From the NCBI GenBank assembly GCA_021851735.1, contig JAJZCD010000005.1:1-46086 (forward strand): DNA of 46,086 bases, given 5' to 3'. The position numbers were made by a program, and so were the translations under genes. This DNA comes from a bacterium. GTDB taxonomy: Bacteria; Patescibacteriota; Saccharimonadia; Saccharimonadales; UBA4665. The notes beneath the pieces are model-generated. The model worked only from the letters and a program-made list of their open reading frames with translations, ran no database searches and was not told the DNA's origin. Below, in pieces: positions 35,096-44,737 of the stretch (the first letter of the stretch is position 1; each line of letters starts with the position of its first letter).

Positions 35096-35997
35096 AGCCG
35101 TGTCGCCCCAGCGGTATGTTTTCCAAGTTGTGGTAATTTGGGTGTCATATACTTCAGCACAGTCGTATTATACAACTGCGGCTGGACCCAGCTATAGTAC
35201 GTTACCGGATTGCCGGTACTGGGCTTGGCAAGCGCAGCGTACCGTGCGGCTGTTAATTTACTGCCGGAATGCTGGGCTGCTCCAATCCATTTCGCAAAAT
35301 TATCTTTCGACATCGATCGTATCGTAAATGTCATTCGCGCAAAACCTGAACCGCTAATATTGGCTGCCCAGCCCGGGAAACTGCCAATTTTATTAGCTTC
35401 CAAGTTTTGTTGTGCCGACATTCCCGGCATGGCGTACATCTGACCCGCCAGCTGCGGGTCCCAGAAACTTGTCATGACAGCATCACTCGTAATTTCAAAA
35501 TCTACCGGCTGGTTGAGCGGTATAGCTGCTTCGTTGACGCTCGCTATGTTTTGATTCGGATAAATAAACAACCATTTCCAATCCAGTGCGATAACCTGTA
35601 CATGCAACGTTGGTTTAGCAGAGCTCAGTTGCTTGAACGGATCAAGTGCATACGTACTTTGCCAGGTTACGACCGAAATAATAGCAACGATGATGCCCGG
35701 TACTACCCACCAAATCGTTTCAGCCATCCGATTACCTGTAAGCTCCGGACTGTATTTGGCATACCGCTGGTTACCCTCCCGGTATTTCCACGCGAATACG
35801 CCTAACAATGTGAACACCGGCACGACAATCAGTACGGCCAAGAGGGAACAGAATATCAATAGATTGCGCTCTTTATCGCCGATGACACCGGCAGGCTGCA
35901 ACACCGGTATAGTATGCAGGCGCAAGTACCATCCAGACACGCCAACAACCAGCGCAGCAATTACAACCCCCAGCCAGACTCTCAAATGTTTTTTCAT
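35092..35997 (-). CDS. cyoA: Cytochrome bo3 quinol oxidase subunit II
   Basis: 301 residues: N-terminal membrane helix, a second helix pair (about 50-70 and 95-115) and a periplasm-side cupredoxin domain (VQVIALDWKWLFIYPNQNIASVNEAAIPLNQPV). The Cu(A) ligands of cytochrome c oxidases are missing: 'SFWDPQLAGQMYAMPGMSAQQNL' matches the E. coli CyoA stretch that lacks the two Cys. The enzyme therefore takes electrons from quinol, not cytochrome c. No lipobox cysteine is present, unlike E. coli CyoA. The ATG at 35997 is chosen because an extended -10 lies at 36031-36039, downstream of the longer frame's start at 36051. Confidence 0.93.
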   Translation of the reverse strand: MKKHLRVWLGVVIAALVVGVSGWYLRLHTIPVLQPAGVIGDKERNLLIFCSLLAVLIVVPVFTLLGVFAWKYREGNQRYAKYSPELTGNRMAETIWWVVPGIIVAIISVVTWQSTYALDPFKQLSSAKPTLHVQVIALDWKWLFIYPNQNIASVNEAAIPLNQPVDFEITSDAVMTSFWDPQLAGQMYAMPGMSAQQNLEANKIGSFPGWAANISGSGFARMTFTIRSMSKDNFAKWIGAAQHSGSKLTAARYAALAKPSTGNPVTYYSWVQPQLYNTTVLKYMTPKLPQLGKHTAGATRL

Positions 35998-36030
35998 ATC
36001 GTAACGTCTGTCGTACTTATTCTGCTTACG

Positions 36031-36039
36031 ATTGTACCA
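36031..36039 (-). promoter_or_regulatory. Extended -10 promoter of the cyo operon
   Basis: TGG-TACAAT on the minus strand (TGn-TACAAT). Transcription start near 36024, leader of about 27 bases. A palindrome CACAG-TTTTT-CTGTG (36067-36081) lies about 30 bases upstream of the -10, a position suited to an activator or repressor site. Confidence 0.5.
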
Positions 36040-36153
36040 CGGCTGAGCCACATTCTCATCGAGCTACACAGTTTTTCTGTGCTCTTATAGATTAAAGAAA
36101 CCTAGCTACCAAATTGTGATCAGAAAAGCAAACGCTTGTAGCGCCCCTAACCC

Positions 36154-37818
36154 CTAGAAATGGTCACGGATATGACTGTAGCTATACTGCCAATCGGCAT
36201 CAGCTTTCTTGTGAGGGTTGAAGATATTCGCCGGGTCAAAAATACTTTTCACCTCCCGGAACATGGCTACAACTGGTTTGCCGAACTGCGCCTCTAGCCA
36301 CGGACCGCGCACCAATCCATCGTTGTGCTCGCCGCTCAGGCTGCCTCCATATTTAAGTACCAAGTCATTGACTTCACGCTGAGAGGGTTCGATCTTTTTA
36401 CGTTCATTAGGATCCTCAATTTTCATGAGCGGAATGACATGGAAGTTGCCGTCTCCCATGTGACCAGCTATAGTCGCAAATAGCTTGTATTTCTTAATGA
36501 TCTTCTGAAGTTTTGGCAAAAACTCTGCCAAGTTTTTGGGCGGGACGATAAAGTCATCAATATATGGCGCCGTATGCTTGTCTTTCACTTTACTCCTAAG
36601 CAGCTGGAAGCTGTAGCGTCGCATAATCCAGAATTTCTCGCTCTTACCTTCCGTAGGGTCTTCCTCGAACCCGTTGATTTCATACCGTGCCCGATATGTA
36701 GCCAGGTCACGGTGTAATGCCTTAACCCGCTCGCGTACTTCTTGCTCAGTCTCGCCATTAAACTCAACCATCAGGATAAGCTTCGGTATACCACGCAGGA
36801 GTTGCAGACCATCAGGGGTAAGTGTAAGCAATAAATGTATGAATCGTTTTACTCCGAGCAACTTCAAAAAGCTCGGCATAAACCGTATGCTGAGCCAAAG
36901 CGTGGCGTCGTCAAAACTCTCGAATGTCGCCGGTTTATGTTCCAGCACGGTCGGGATAAGCTCACCCAGTTCATTGATATTCCTGAGAAACAACACGAGT
37001 AAACCGGAATGCGGTTTATGCGGAACGAGCCGGTACGTTATATCCGTTACGAAACCAAGCGTGCCCTCCGAGCCCACAATGAGTTTCGTCAAATCAAATA
37101 TACCGGTTTCACGGTCCCAGACTTCCCATAGTGTATAGCCCATGCTGTTTTTGCTGACCTGCGGAGCAGCCGCTTTAATTTCATCGTAGTGTTTCTCGCA
37201 CAAGTCATAGATACGCTTGTAGATTTTACCTTCGTAGTCATTCTGAGCAATTTTCTTGTCAAGCTCGTGTTTGTTAAGAGGCTTTACGACATATTCATTG
37301 CCATCAGCCAACACGACGCGTAGCTCGTTCACGAAATCCTTGACTTTGCCGTACTCCAGGCTTTTCTCGCCTCCAGAGTTGTTGGCTACCATACCGCCGA
37401 CAGAACATAAATCACGACTGGCTGGGTAGCTGGGCATAAGTGCGTTCATTTTCAGTGTCTCGACTTCAAAATCACGGTAAAACACCCCGGGCTGTGTTTG
37501 CGCCTCGGTAGCGGTCACACGCTCAATCTTAGTAAAGTGAGCGTTGAAATCGACGATGATCGATTCATTAATCGCACCACCAGCCATATCAGTTCCCGCA
37601 CTACGGGCGGTGACTGATAAATCAGGCATGTGCTTCTTACTCTGGGCGACCAATGTTACCAATGTCTGGACATCAGCACTATCTTTAGGTTTTACGACCA
37701 GTTGAGGCACCAGTTCAAACATACTGGCGTCATGACTATATTTTTCTTTGGCGGTAGCGGAGTCATCAAGCTCTCCTTTAAAACCGCTGTTGCTCAATTT
37801 TTGCTTAAAGTCTTCCAT
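36154..37818 (-). CDS. FAD-linked oxidase, D-lactate/glycolate dehydrogenase type
   Basis: 554 residues, cytoplasmic or peripheral. FAD-binding type 4 domain (QLVVKPKDSADVQTLVTLVAQ; TARSAGTDMAGGAI; SVGGMVANNSGGEKSLEYGKVKDFV) followed by an FAD-oxidase C-terminal domain (GHMGDGNFHVIPL; GSLSGEHNDGLVRGPWL) that carries the substrate-binding histidines. This class oxidises 2-hydroxyacids such as D-lactate or glycolate and passes electrons to quinone; no iron-sulfur domain is fused. It sits directly upstream of cyoA on the same strand, so it can feed the bo3 oxidase. The ATG at 37818 is preferred over an in-frame GTG six codons upstream. Confidence 0.87.
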   Translation of the reverse strand: MEDFKQKLSNSGFKGELDDSATAKEKYSHDASMFELVPQLVVKPKDSADVQTLVTLVAQSKKHMPDLSVTARSAGTDMAGGAINESIIVDFNAHFTKIERVTATEAQTQPGVFYRDFEVETLKMNALMPSYPASRDLCSVGGMVANNSGGEKSLEYGKVKDFVNELRVVLADGNEYVVKPLNKHELDKKIAQNDYEGKIYKRIYDLCEKHYDEIKAAAPQVSKNSMGYTLWEVWDRETGIFDLTKLIVGSEGTLGFVTDITYRLVPHKPHSGLLVLFLRNINELGELIPTVLEHKPATFESFDDATLWLSIRFMPSFLKLLGVKRFIHLLLTLTPDGLQLLRGIPKLILMVEFNGETEQEVRERVKALHRDLATYRARYEINGFEEDPTEGKSEKFWIMRRYSFQLLRSKVKDKHTAPYIDDFIVPPKNLAEFLPKLQKIIKKYKLFATIAGHMGDGNFHVIPLMKIEDPNERKKIEPSQREVNDLVLKYGGSLSGEHNDGLVRGPWLEAQFGKPVVAMFREVKSIFDPANIFNPHKKADADWQYSYSHIRDHF

Positions 37819-38166
37819 ACTGCTTAAGCTTAGCACACAATGCTAGCGTTGCGTTAGGACGCAACCGTGTGAGCGCAATCAGCATCATGGGCATAGCGTC
37901 AGCCAACGTAGCAAGCTAGCTCTGACCGATGTACATAAAGACATATTTTCTCACGGGGCTACTGGCGTGCCGCTGGTTATAAGAAGCTAGTATCGACCTT
38001 GAAGCTAGAGCCCAGGCTTCAACTCCCCGATTGTCGAACTGGACTTGCGTGTCCCTACATGTGCATGGCTTACACTCACGCTGACTTACCGGCAAACTAC
38101 CATACCGAACGGCTATCCAAGGTTATTTGCATACCACTTATAGTTATTGCTACAATGACGATTGAT
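37819..38166. promoter_or_regulatory. Divergent control region between the hydroxyacid dehydrogenase and NADH dehydrogenase genes
   Basis: Plus-strand promoter TTGCAT (38127-38132), 18 bases, TACAAT (38151-38156), ten bases from the NADH dehydrogenase ATG. A perfect 7-bp inverted repeat GTTGCGT-TAGG-ACGCAAC lies at 37848-37865, about 30 bases before the dehydrogenase start, where it could act as an operator. No gene and no tRNA seen in the gap. Confidence 0.5.
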
Positions 38167-39366
38167 ATGAAAAATACGACACAAAAACAACACATAGTAA
38201 TCGTAGGTGGTGGTTTCGGGGGCATAAAAACTGCGTTAGAGCTCTCCAAGCAGCCACACCTTTTTGACGTCACACTAATATCGGATCGACCAGATTTTTG
38301 GTATTTTCCGACTATGTACCACACTGCCACTGGTGGAACACGAGCTCAGAGCAGTATACCGCTTAGGTTCTTATTCAGAAACACCCACGTTAAGCTTATA
38401 GAAGGCCAAGCGCTCGGACTGGACCGTGAGACAAAAGTCCTCACACTCGCCGGGAATAAGACCGTGCACTACGACAAGCTCATCATGGCACTCGGTGTTG
38501 TCACCAACTATTTTGGCATACCGGGGCTCGCAGAGTTCAGCTACGGCATCAAGTCTATCGGCGAGGCAGAACAGCTAAAACGACATCTACACCAACAACT
38601 CCTCGATGAAGGGAAGCCAGACCTTAACTACATAGTAGTCGGTGGCGGCCCCACTGGCATAGAGCTAGCCGGCGCACTCGGCGCATATCTCAAGTTCATC
38701 ATGAAACAACACGGATTACCGGATCGTACCGTCCATGTTGACCTCGTAGAGATGGCTAAACATCTCATGCCCCGCATGCCAAAGAGCGTCGGCAAAGCCA
38801 TTGAGCGGCGCCTGAAAAGCCTCGGAGTAACGTTATACCTAGGTAAATCAGTAGAAGGCCAGAACGCCGATGAACTCGTCGTTGCGGGGAAACCCATTCG
38901 CAGCCACACTGTCGTCTGGACCGCCGGCCAGGCAAATAATCCATTCTTCAACGAAAATTCATTCCGCATTAGCCCCCGCAAGAAGGTTGTGGTAGATGAA
39001 TTCTTACGTGCAGAAAGTGACATATTCGTTATAGGCGACAACGCCGAAACAGAGTACAGCGGCATGGCGCAAACCGCCATATACGACGCCGAGTTCGTCA
39101 CCAACAATCTCGTCAAAGAATCCGAAGGAGAGCCGAAACTAGCATATCGACCCAAAAAGCCAGTCTACGTCACCCCAGCTGGGCCCAAATGGGCAGCAAT
39201 CGAGTGGGGAAATACCCATATTTACGGGAAACTCGGTTGGTTACTACGAGAAGCCGGTGACTTTGTGTCGTTCACTGACATAGAATCGATTCCTGACGCC
39301 ACCGTCCAATGGGCGCGAGTCCTGCAAGATCAACATCTCTGTAAGGTATGCGGGTCCGTTGCATAA
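38167..39366 (+). CDS. ndh: Type II NADH:quinone dehydrogenase
   Basis: 399 residues. Two Rossmann nucleotide-binding motifs: HIVIVGGGFGGIKTALEL (FAD, residues 9-26) and LNYIVVGGGPTGIELAGAL (NADH). Also YDKLIMALGVVTNYFGIPG, HTVVWTAGQANNPF and IFVIGDNAE, all typical of NDH-2. It oxidises NADH and reduces membrane quinone without pumping protons. Together with cyoABCD it makes the shortest aerobic chain. The frame stays open upstream to 37999, but the promoter -10 is at 38151-38156, so the ATG at 38167 is the start; that leaves almost no leader. The end has a CKVCG motif, which could bind metal but is outside the core domain. Confidence 0.88.
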   Translation: MKNTTQKQHIVIVGGGFGGIKTALELSKQPHLFDVTLISDRPDFWYFPTMYHTATGGTRAQSSIPLRFLFRNTHVKLIEGQALGLDRETKVLTLAGNKTVHYDKLIMALGVVTNYFGIPGLAEFSYGIKSIGEAEQLKRHLHQQLLDEGKPDLNYIVVGGGPTGIELAGALGAYLKFIMKQHGLPDRTVHVDLVEMAKHLMPRMPKSVGKAIERRLKSLGVTLYLGKSVEGQNADELVVAGKPIRSHTVVWTAGQANNPFFNENSFRISPRKKVVVDEFLRAESDIFVIGDNAETEYSGMAQTAIYDAEFVTNNLVKESEGEPKLAYRPKKPVYVTPAGPKWAAIEWGNTHIYGKLGWLLREAGDFVSFTDIESIPDATVQWARVLQDQHLCKVCGSVA

Positions 39367-39615
39367 AGCAATCTCATTTTTACAGAACAGTATCTAGTCC
39401 TAAACACTACGCATCCTTTTCGTGCCAACCATGAACCACCGGTACTCCAAATCGCTTGATACAGAGTAGCTTCCTTGATTGTCCCGCCAAACCAAGTAGC
39501 TGCTGAACAGACTGCGATATAGTGGGTATACACAAGCACAAAACATGTGTTATCTTAGTGCTGACGAAAATTAAATGTAAGACGTTGGAGCAACCAACTT
39601 GTAGTATGTTCGTGT

Positions 39616-41223
39616 ATGAAAAAATATGAAATAGCCGTAATTGGCGGCGGCTTCACTGGCGCCGCATTGGCTGCTGCACTAGTCCGTGCTGCGGTCGACA
39701 GATGTATGGAAAACCTTTCGATTACGATGTACGAACCGGGTAGCATTGGCCCCGGGCTGGCGTATGACGTAGAAGCCCCAGAATCATTCAAACTGAATCA
39801 TGAGCTAGACCTGATGGGTTCAGTTAATGTACATCTAGCGCATACAGACGTACGTGATTTCTACTGCTGGGTCAAAAAAAATTTGCAAGACTTGCAGTAC
39901 ATATACCCCGCATACAACTTGCGGAATCCGAAAGAATACGTACCTCGTAGTTTATTCGGCAGATATCTACAAGCACGATATGCAGAGACCAAGTGGTACG
40001 CCTTACAGCACAATGTTATGATCACCGAATGCCATACGCATGTCAAAGACATCCAGAAAATGGGTGGTAAATTCAGTGTCCACGCTAACGATATTCGCCA
40101 GTTCGACGCTGTCATCCTTGCTACAGGGAACTACTTTGACGCTGTAGACACGGCCACGCTGCCAAGCAACAAACACTTTCGAGCCTCCGACTACGAAGGC
40201 TACATGGGGGAAACTATACCGGAAGGCTCCTTCATGCTAATCGCCGGAACAGCGCTTTCTGCATACGATGCAGCGCTCTGCGCACTAGAATCGACGCGCT
40301 ACCGTACTGTTATTATGGCGTCACGCCGTGGCATGCTCCGCAAAGTCCGTGGCGCAACAAAACCATATCTACGACAATTTTTGACCATTGAGAACCTTGA
40401 AACACTGGCCGGAGGGGCTAATGCTCAGTTCACACTAGAACACATCCTGCACCTGCTCCAGGCAGAGCTAGATCATGCGTACGGTAGGCCGGTGCGCTGG
40501 AAAGAAGGATATACCGTTGAAGAAATAGTAGATGCGCTCAAACAAGACATCATAGTAGCCCAAACAGGACAGGAGCTGCTTTGGCGTTCTATACACGCCT
40601 CTTTAACCGACAAAGAACGTCATGAAATATACGACCGGCTGACTATATCTGACAAGAAACTGTTTCTCAAGAAATACCTGAGCCTATACCAATTGTTCAG
40701 CGCACCCATGCCGATTACGAACGCCAGGAAATTGCAGCATTACCTTGCAAACGGCCAATTGAAACTCGTCAATGGTTTGGATGACATACGTTACATACCC
40801 AATGCGAAACAGTTCGTGTTATCCTACAAGCCCAGCGTGCAAGATCTTTTAGATACTGACATCCGTAGCAATGCTCAAGACTACCCGATAAAAGCTGACG
40901 TCCTTGTAAACGCTAGGGGCTTTGGCCGCGACATATCACCGATACCACTCTATTCCCGGATGCTAGCCCACCAGCTCATATCTGCCCACCCACTTGGCGG
41001 TATACGGGCAGACATTGCTACGCATAACGTTCTAGACACATCAGGACGGCCAATACGAAAATTATACGCCGTAGGACACATGGTCTGCGGTGAGACGTCA
41101 CTCGTGCACACTTCATTACAATTGTCGCGTATGTGTCTGGACATAGGGGAGCATGTACTGGATCAATATGACACACAGGCTGCTCACCGATCAGATGAGA
41201 TGGATATGCAACTTGCAGTATGA
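39616..41223 (+). CDS. FAD/NAD(P)-binding protein (NAD_binding_9 / HpyO-like)
   Basis: 535 residues. N-terminal dinucleotide-binding motif EIAVIGGGFTGAALAAAL, then MYEPGSIGPGLAYDVEAPESFKLNH, which is typical of the FAD-NAD(P)-binding proteins annotated NAD_binding_9 or 'HpyO-like'. Further marks: AVILATGNYF, FMLIAGTALSAYDAAL (second dinucleotide-like turn), and VLVNARGFGRD near the end with HPLGGIRADIATHNVLDTSGRPIRKLYAVGHMVCGE. Likely a flavin-dependent oxidoreductase of unknown substrate. Single gene behind ndh. TAGTAT ends eight bases before the ATG. Could have a redox-sensing or siderophore-type hydroxylase role; not decided. Confidence 0.75.
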   Translation: MKKYEIAVIGGGFTGAALAAALVRAAVDRCMENLSITMYEPGSIGPGLAYDVEAPESFKLNHELDLMGSVNVHLAHTDVRDFYCWVKKNLQDLQYIYPAYNLRNPKEYVPRSLFGRYLQARYAETKWYALQHNVMITECHTHVKDIQKMGGKFSVHANDIRQFDAVILATGNYFDAVDTATLPSNKHFRASDYEGYMGETIPEGSFMLIAGTALSAYDAALCALESTRYRTVIMASRRGMLRKVRGATKPYLRQFLTIENLETLAGGANAQFTLEHILHLLQAELDHAYGRPVRWKEGYTVEEIVDALKQDIIVAQTGQELLWRSIHASLTDKERHEIYDRLTISDKKLFLKKYLSLYQLFSAPMPITNARKLQHYLANGQLKLVNGLDDIRYIPNAKQFVLSYKPSVQDLLDTDIRSNAQDYPIKADVLVNARGFGRDISPIPLYSRMLAHQLISAHPLGGIRADIATHNVLDTSGRPIRKLYAVGHMVCGETSLVHTSLQLSRMCLDIGEHVLDQYDTQAAHRSDEMDMQLAV

Positions 41224-41314
41224 GCGTGCTAAATCGTATAGTACCCCCGCGTTCTTATTGACAATGGTATGTCACTGAGGACATCGTACGTAGTACCACG
41301 TCTGGCTGGCTCTG

Positions 41315-41323
41315 TGGCATAAT
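41315..41323 (+). promoter_or_regulatory. Extended -10 of the helicase-nuclease gene
   Basis: TGG-CATAAT, ending nine bases before the ATG at 41333. No clear -35. Spacing predicts a leader of two or three bases. Confidence 0.45.
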
Positions 41324-41332
41324 AAAGACTAT

Positions 41333-44300
41333 ATGCAGGGCTTTGATGACGTATACGCCGCACTAAATACCGCTCAGAAAAAAGCAGTAGACGCCATAGA
41401 TGGTCCCGTACTCGTTATAGCCGGCCCGGGCACCGGGAAGACTCAATTGCTTAGCGCACGCACAGCCCAGATACTCCGTAAGACCGACACCCTGCCACAG
41501 AACATTCTGTGTCTGACGTTCACTGAAAGCGGCGCAGCCAACATGCGTGAACGCTTGACACGGTTTATTGGGAAGAGTGCCTACGACGTACAGATTGGCA
41601 CATACCATTCGTTTGGAGGTAACCTGATTCGAAACTACCCGGAATATTTTTCCGAAACTCGTTTGGAACGGCCGGTAGATGAGTTAGGACAATACCAAAT
41701 AATCGAAAAAATCGTCGACCAGCTCAGCTATCGCAACCCATTAAAGCAGACCCGCCATCACCTGCATGACCTCATTAGTACTATCAGCGAGGTCAAACGC
41801 GGGTTACTTGAGCCGGAAGACTTGCGCAGCATAGCTCAGAGTAACCTGGCCGTCATAGAGCAAGCCAGTAAAATCACCAGCGAGTACTTAGCCGCCCATA
41901 CAAAACGTCTGCCAAGCTCACTAGCTATCGCTGAGCCATTGTTCGGAGAGATTTATGGCGGGTTGCAGGATTTGGCCGAAACTGCCGACATCCGACCGCC
42001 GTTTGAGAACCTAGCCCGCTTAGCTGCCAACGCGCTCGAGAATGCGCTCACGGCAGCCACTGAAGCCGGCAAGACCACACCGCTCACCGCATGGAAAAAC
42101 ACATGGCTTGTCAAAAATGCCGACAACCAGTACGTGCTTGCCGGCGCACTTGAATCCGCCCGTATCGCCGCACTAGCGGAGGTTCTTGAATCGTATACAC
42201 AGGCCCTGGCCGACCGTGGGTTGTATGATTTCGATGACATGATTCTGCGTGCTATCCACACACTCGAAACCAACCCGGATCTAAAATATACGTTGCAGGA
42301 ACGCTACCAGTACATTCTGCTCGACGAGTTCCAAGACACGAACGCCGCTCAGCTACGGCTCGTGGAGCTGCTCACCGACAGCCCAACACACGAAGGCCGA
42401 CCAAACGTGCTAGCCGTAGGCGATGATGATCAAGCTATCTATGCGTTCCAAGGGGCACAATACAGTAATATGCTAGATTTCTTTCGACTCTTTAACGATG
42501 TGCTTGTCATAAACTTACGTGAGAACTACCGTTCAACAGCAGCAGTGCTCGAGACAGCTAAAAATGTTTCCGGCCAGATATCCGATACCCTAAGCGCTAG
42601 TTTCCCCGACCTAGACAAAACACTTATCCCGGCCCGCCACTCCGCACACAGCGACACGCCAAGCGAAACCGCTGGAGCAGCGATTGCACACACCGAGTAC
42701 ACCAGCGAAATTGCCGAGCTATCAGGAGTAGCCGAGCATATCAAGCAGCTCCTACATGACGGCATACAGCCCAGTGAAATCGCCGTACTCGCGCCCAAAC
42801 ACCGCTATTTAGAACCGCTCGTACCGTATTTGGACGGTGTTCCACTCCGCTACGAGCGCCGCGAAAACATATTGGAAACACCAGTCATACGCCAGCTACT
42901 TACCATGAGTAAGCTCGTCCTAGCGCTTCATGAGCGTAATTTTACCGTAGCAGATAGTTACTGGCCCGAAGTACTGAGTTACACGTTTTGGAAATTTTCG
43001 ATCAGTAGTATCTGGCAATTGAGTTGGTCGGCAATCGACCAGCATAAACATTGGAGCGAGCTCTTGCTAACGCACGAAGATTTCCGTCCCGCGGCTCTAT
43101 TGTTCTTAAAGCTGGCCGGGCAAGTCGAAACCGAAACACTCGAAGTCATACTGGATCGGCTCATTGGGACTGAGGACGTCCAAACTGGCGAGACCGATCT
43201 ACCGACTGTATGCTCTGAGATGCGTACCGAGCTACTACTCGAGGACGACAGTAGCATGCATCAGGCCGTGACCGCACTGACTGTACTGCGCGCCCGCTTG
43301 CATGAACATCAACTGCAACGAGGTAGCGCCCTAGGTTTACGTGACCTACTGGAGTTCGTTGCCGCATACGAGGCTGCAGGCGAGCAGATGATAAACACCA
43401 GTCCGTACAGCGAGGCTGCCGATGCCGTACAACTCATGACAGTCTTCAAATCTAAGGGACTAGAATTTACGCATGTATTTTTATTATGCTGCCAAGACGA
43501 TGTGTGGGGCAGTAGCTCTCGCAGCAACGGTAACAAGCTCACGTTACCCGCTAACCTGACGCCTATTCGACACGCTGGTACTACCGAAGATGAGCGACTG
43601 CGTATACTATACGTTGCCATGACCCGGGCCAAACGCGGCTTGCATCTGAGCAGCCATGCCGCCACCTACGCTGGTAAAAAACCAGCTCGGCTCAAGTACC
43701 TGGCCGAAACCGAGCAACCTGACGGCTCAGTTATCAGTGAGGTGTTACCCGCACCGCACAACGTACTTATTCGTGACACAACTACCTCACTACCACTTGA
43801 GAGCTTAGAAACCAACTGGCGCACCCGGCACGCCACCCTCACACCACCATTGCGGGAACTCCTGCGCGAGCGACTGCAACGGTACCGTTTGAGTCCGACG
43901 CATCTCATTAAGTTTATCGACTTGGATCATGGCGGCCCGCAAAGCTTTCAGTTGGAGAGTTTACTACGGTTCCCAAGCGCACCGACCATCGACACCGCAT
44001 TTGGCAACGCTATGCATGAAACACTGGAATGGCTGCAGCAACAAACTAACCAACACCACGTCACGCCACAACTGGCCGCAGCCAACGGCTACCTAGCTAC
44101 TCGCCTAGAAATGCAGACACTGTTACCGGAACAGCAGGCAATGCAACAGGCAAGGGGAGAGCACGCACTAAAAGCAATACTCAGCAATCAATCGTTTACG
44201 CCTGGCAATACACCCGAATACAATTTTCGCGACGAAGGCGTAATAGTAGAAGAAGCTCACATGTCCGGGAAAATAGACCTGTTAGAAATTGACCAGGCGC

Positions 44301-44716
44301 ACAAACGCATAACACTGATCGATTACAAAACCGGCGTACTTGGTAACAACCCCGCTAAACGTTACCGCTATGAGCTCCAGCTTTACTGTTACAAACTACT
44401 ACTACAGCACTCGCACACCTTTAAGGATTACTCGGTAGAGCAGGGAGCTGTAGTGTTTGTAGAGCCTGATAGCGATGGTAAAATTCACCGCCACACCATA
44501 ACCTTCAAAGATGACCAGCTTGAGCACACGCGCCAGCTAATAGCCGCCGTATGGCAACACATCACACAACTTAATTTGCCTGACGTGAGTAGCTACCCAT
44601 CAAACCTGGCCGGCATGAAACAATTCGCACAAGACCTTATTGCCGGCAAACCAGCACAAACAGTACAAACCAATCTCCTGGAAACATCTGACTATACAAT
44701 TCCCGTCAATCCCTAA
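41333..44716 (+). CDS. UvrD/PcrA-type helicase fused to a PD-(D/E)XK nuclease
   Basis: 1127 residues. Superfamily 1A helicase: Q-motif NTAQKKAVDAIDGPVLV, Walker A IAGPGTGKTQLL (about 29-40), Walker B YILLDEFQDTN, motif III VGDDDQAIYAFQGA, motif IV LRENYRST, motif V QLMTVFKSKGLEFTHVFLL and motif VI LRILYVAMTRAKRGLHL. The C-terminal about 250 residues hold an AddB/RecB-type nuclease: AFGNAMHETLEWL, then SGKIDLLEIDQAHKRITLIDYKTG (PD-(D/E)XK core Asp and Asp-Tyr-Lys). Domain order is that of one-chain AddA/AdnA proteins for double-strand break processing. No partner subunit or Chi-related gene is nearby. The nuclease lacks the four-Cys iron-sulfur cluster of AddB/Cas4. Confidence 0.9.
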   Translation: MQGFDDVYAALNTAQKKAVDAIDGPVLVIAGPGTGKTQLLSARTAQILRKTDTLPQNILCLTFTESGAANMRERLTRFIGKSAYDVQIGTYHSFGGNLIRNYPEYFSETRLERPVDELGQYQIIEKIVDQLSYRNPLKQTRHHLHDLISTISEVKRGLLEPEDLRSIAQSNLAVIEQASKITSEYLAAHTKRLPSSLAIAEPLFGEIYGGLQDLAETADIRPPFENLARLAANALENALTAATEAGKTTPLTAWKNTWLVKNADNQYVLAGALESARIAALAEVLESYTQALADRGLYDFDDMILRAIHTLETNPDLKYTLQERYQYILLDEFQDTNAAQLRLVELLTDSPTHEGRPNVLAVGDDDQAIYAFQGAQYSNMLDFFRLFNDVLVINLRENYRSTAAVLETAKNVSGQISDTLSASFPDLDKTLIPARHSAHSDTPSETAGAAIAHTEYTSEIAELSGVAEHIKQLLHDGIQPSEIAVLAPKHRYLEPLVPYLDGVPLRYERRENILETPVIRQLLTMSKLVLALHERNFTVADSYWPEVLSYTFWKFSISSIWQLSWSAIDQHKHWSELLLTHEDFRPAALLFLKLAGQVETETLEVILDRLIGTEDVQTGETDLPTVCSEMRTELLLEDDSSMHQAVTALTVLRARLHEHQLQRGSALGLRDLLEFVAAYEAAGEQMINTSPYSEAADAVQLMTVFKSKGLEFTHVFLLCCQDDVWGSSSRSNGNKLTLPANLTPIRHAGTTEDERLRILYVAMTRAKRGLHLSSHAATYAGKKPARLKYLAETEQPDGSVISEVLPAPHNVLIRDTTTSLPLESLETNWRTRHATLTPPLRELLRERLQRYRLSPTHLIKFIDLDHGGPQSFQLESLLRFPSAPTIDTAFGNAMHETLEWLQQQTNQHHVTPQLAAANGYLATRLEMQTLLPEQQAMQQARGEHALKAILSNQSFTPGNTPEYNFRDEGVIVEEAHMSGKIDLLEIDQAHKRITLIDYKTGVLGNNPAKRYRYELQLYCYKLLLQHSHTFKDYSVEQGAVVFVEPDSDGKIHRHTITFKDDQLEHTRQLIAAVWQHITQLNLPDVSSYPSNLAGMKQFAQDLIAGKPAQTVQTNLLETSDYTIPVNP

Positions 44717-44737
44717 TATTGGCATCCGTTGCCTTAT

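Noticed and set aside
35092-35997. Cytochrome c oxidase instead of quinol oxidase
   Set aside because: Subunit II lacks the Cu(A) cysteines and subunit I has all four quinol-site residues of CyoB.
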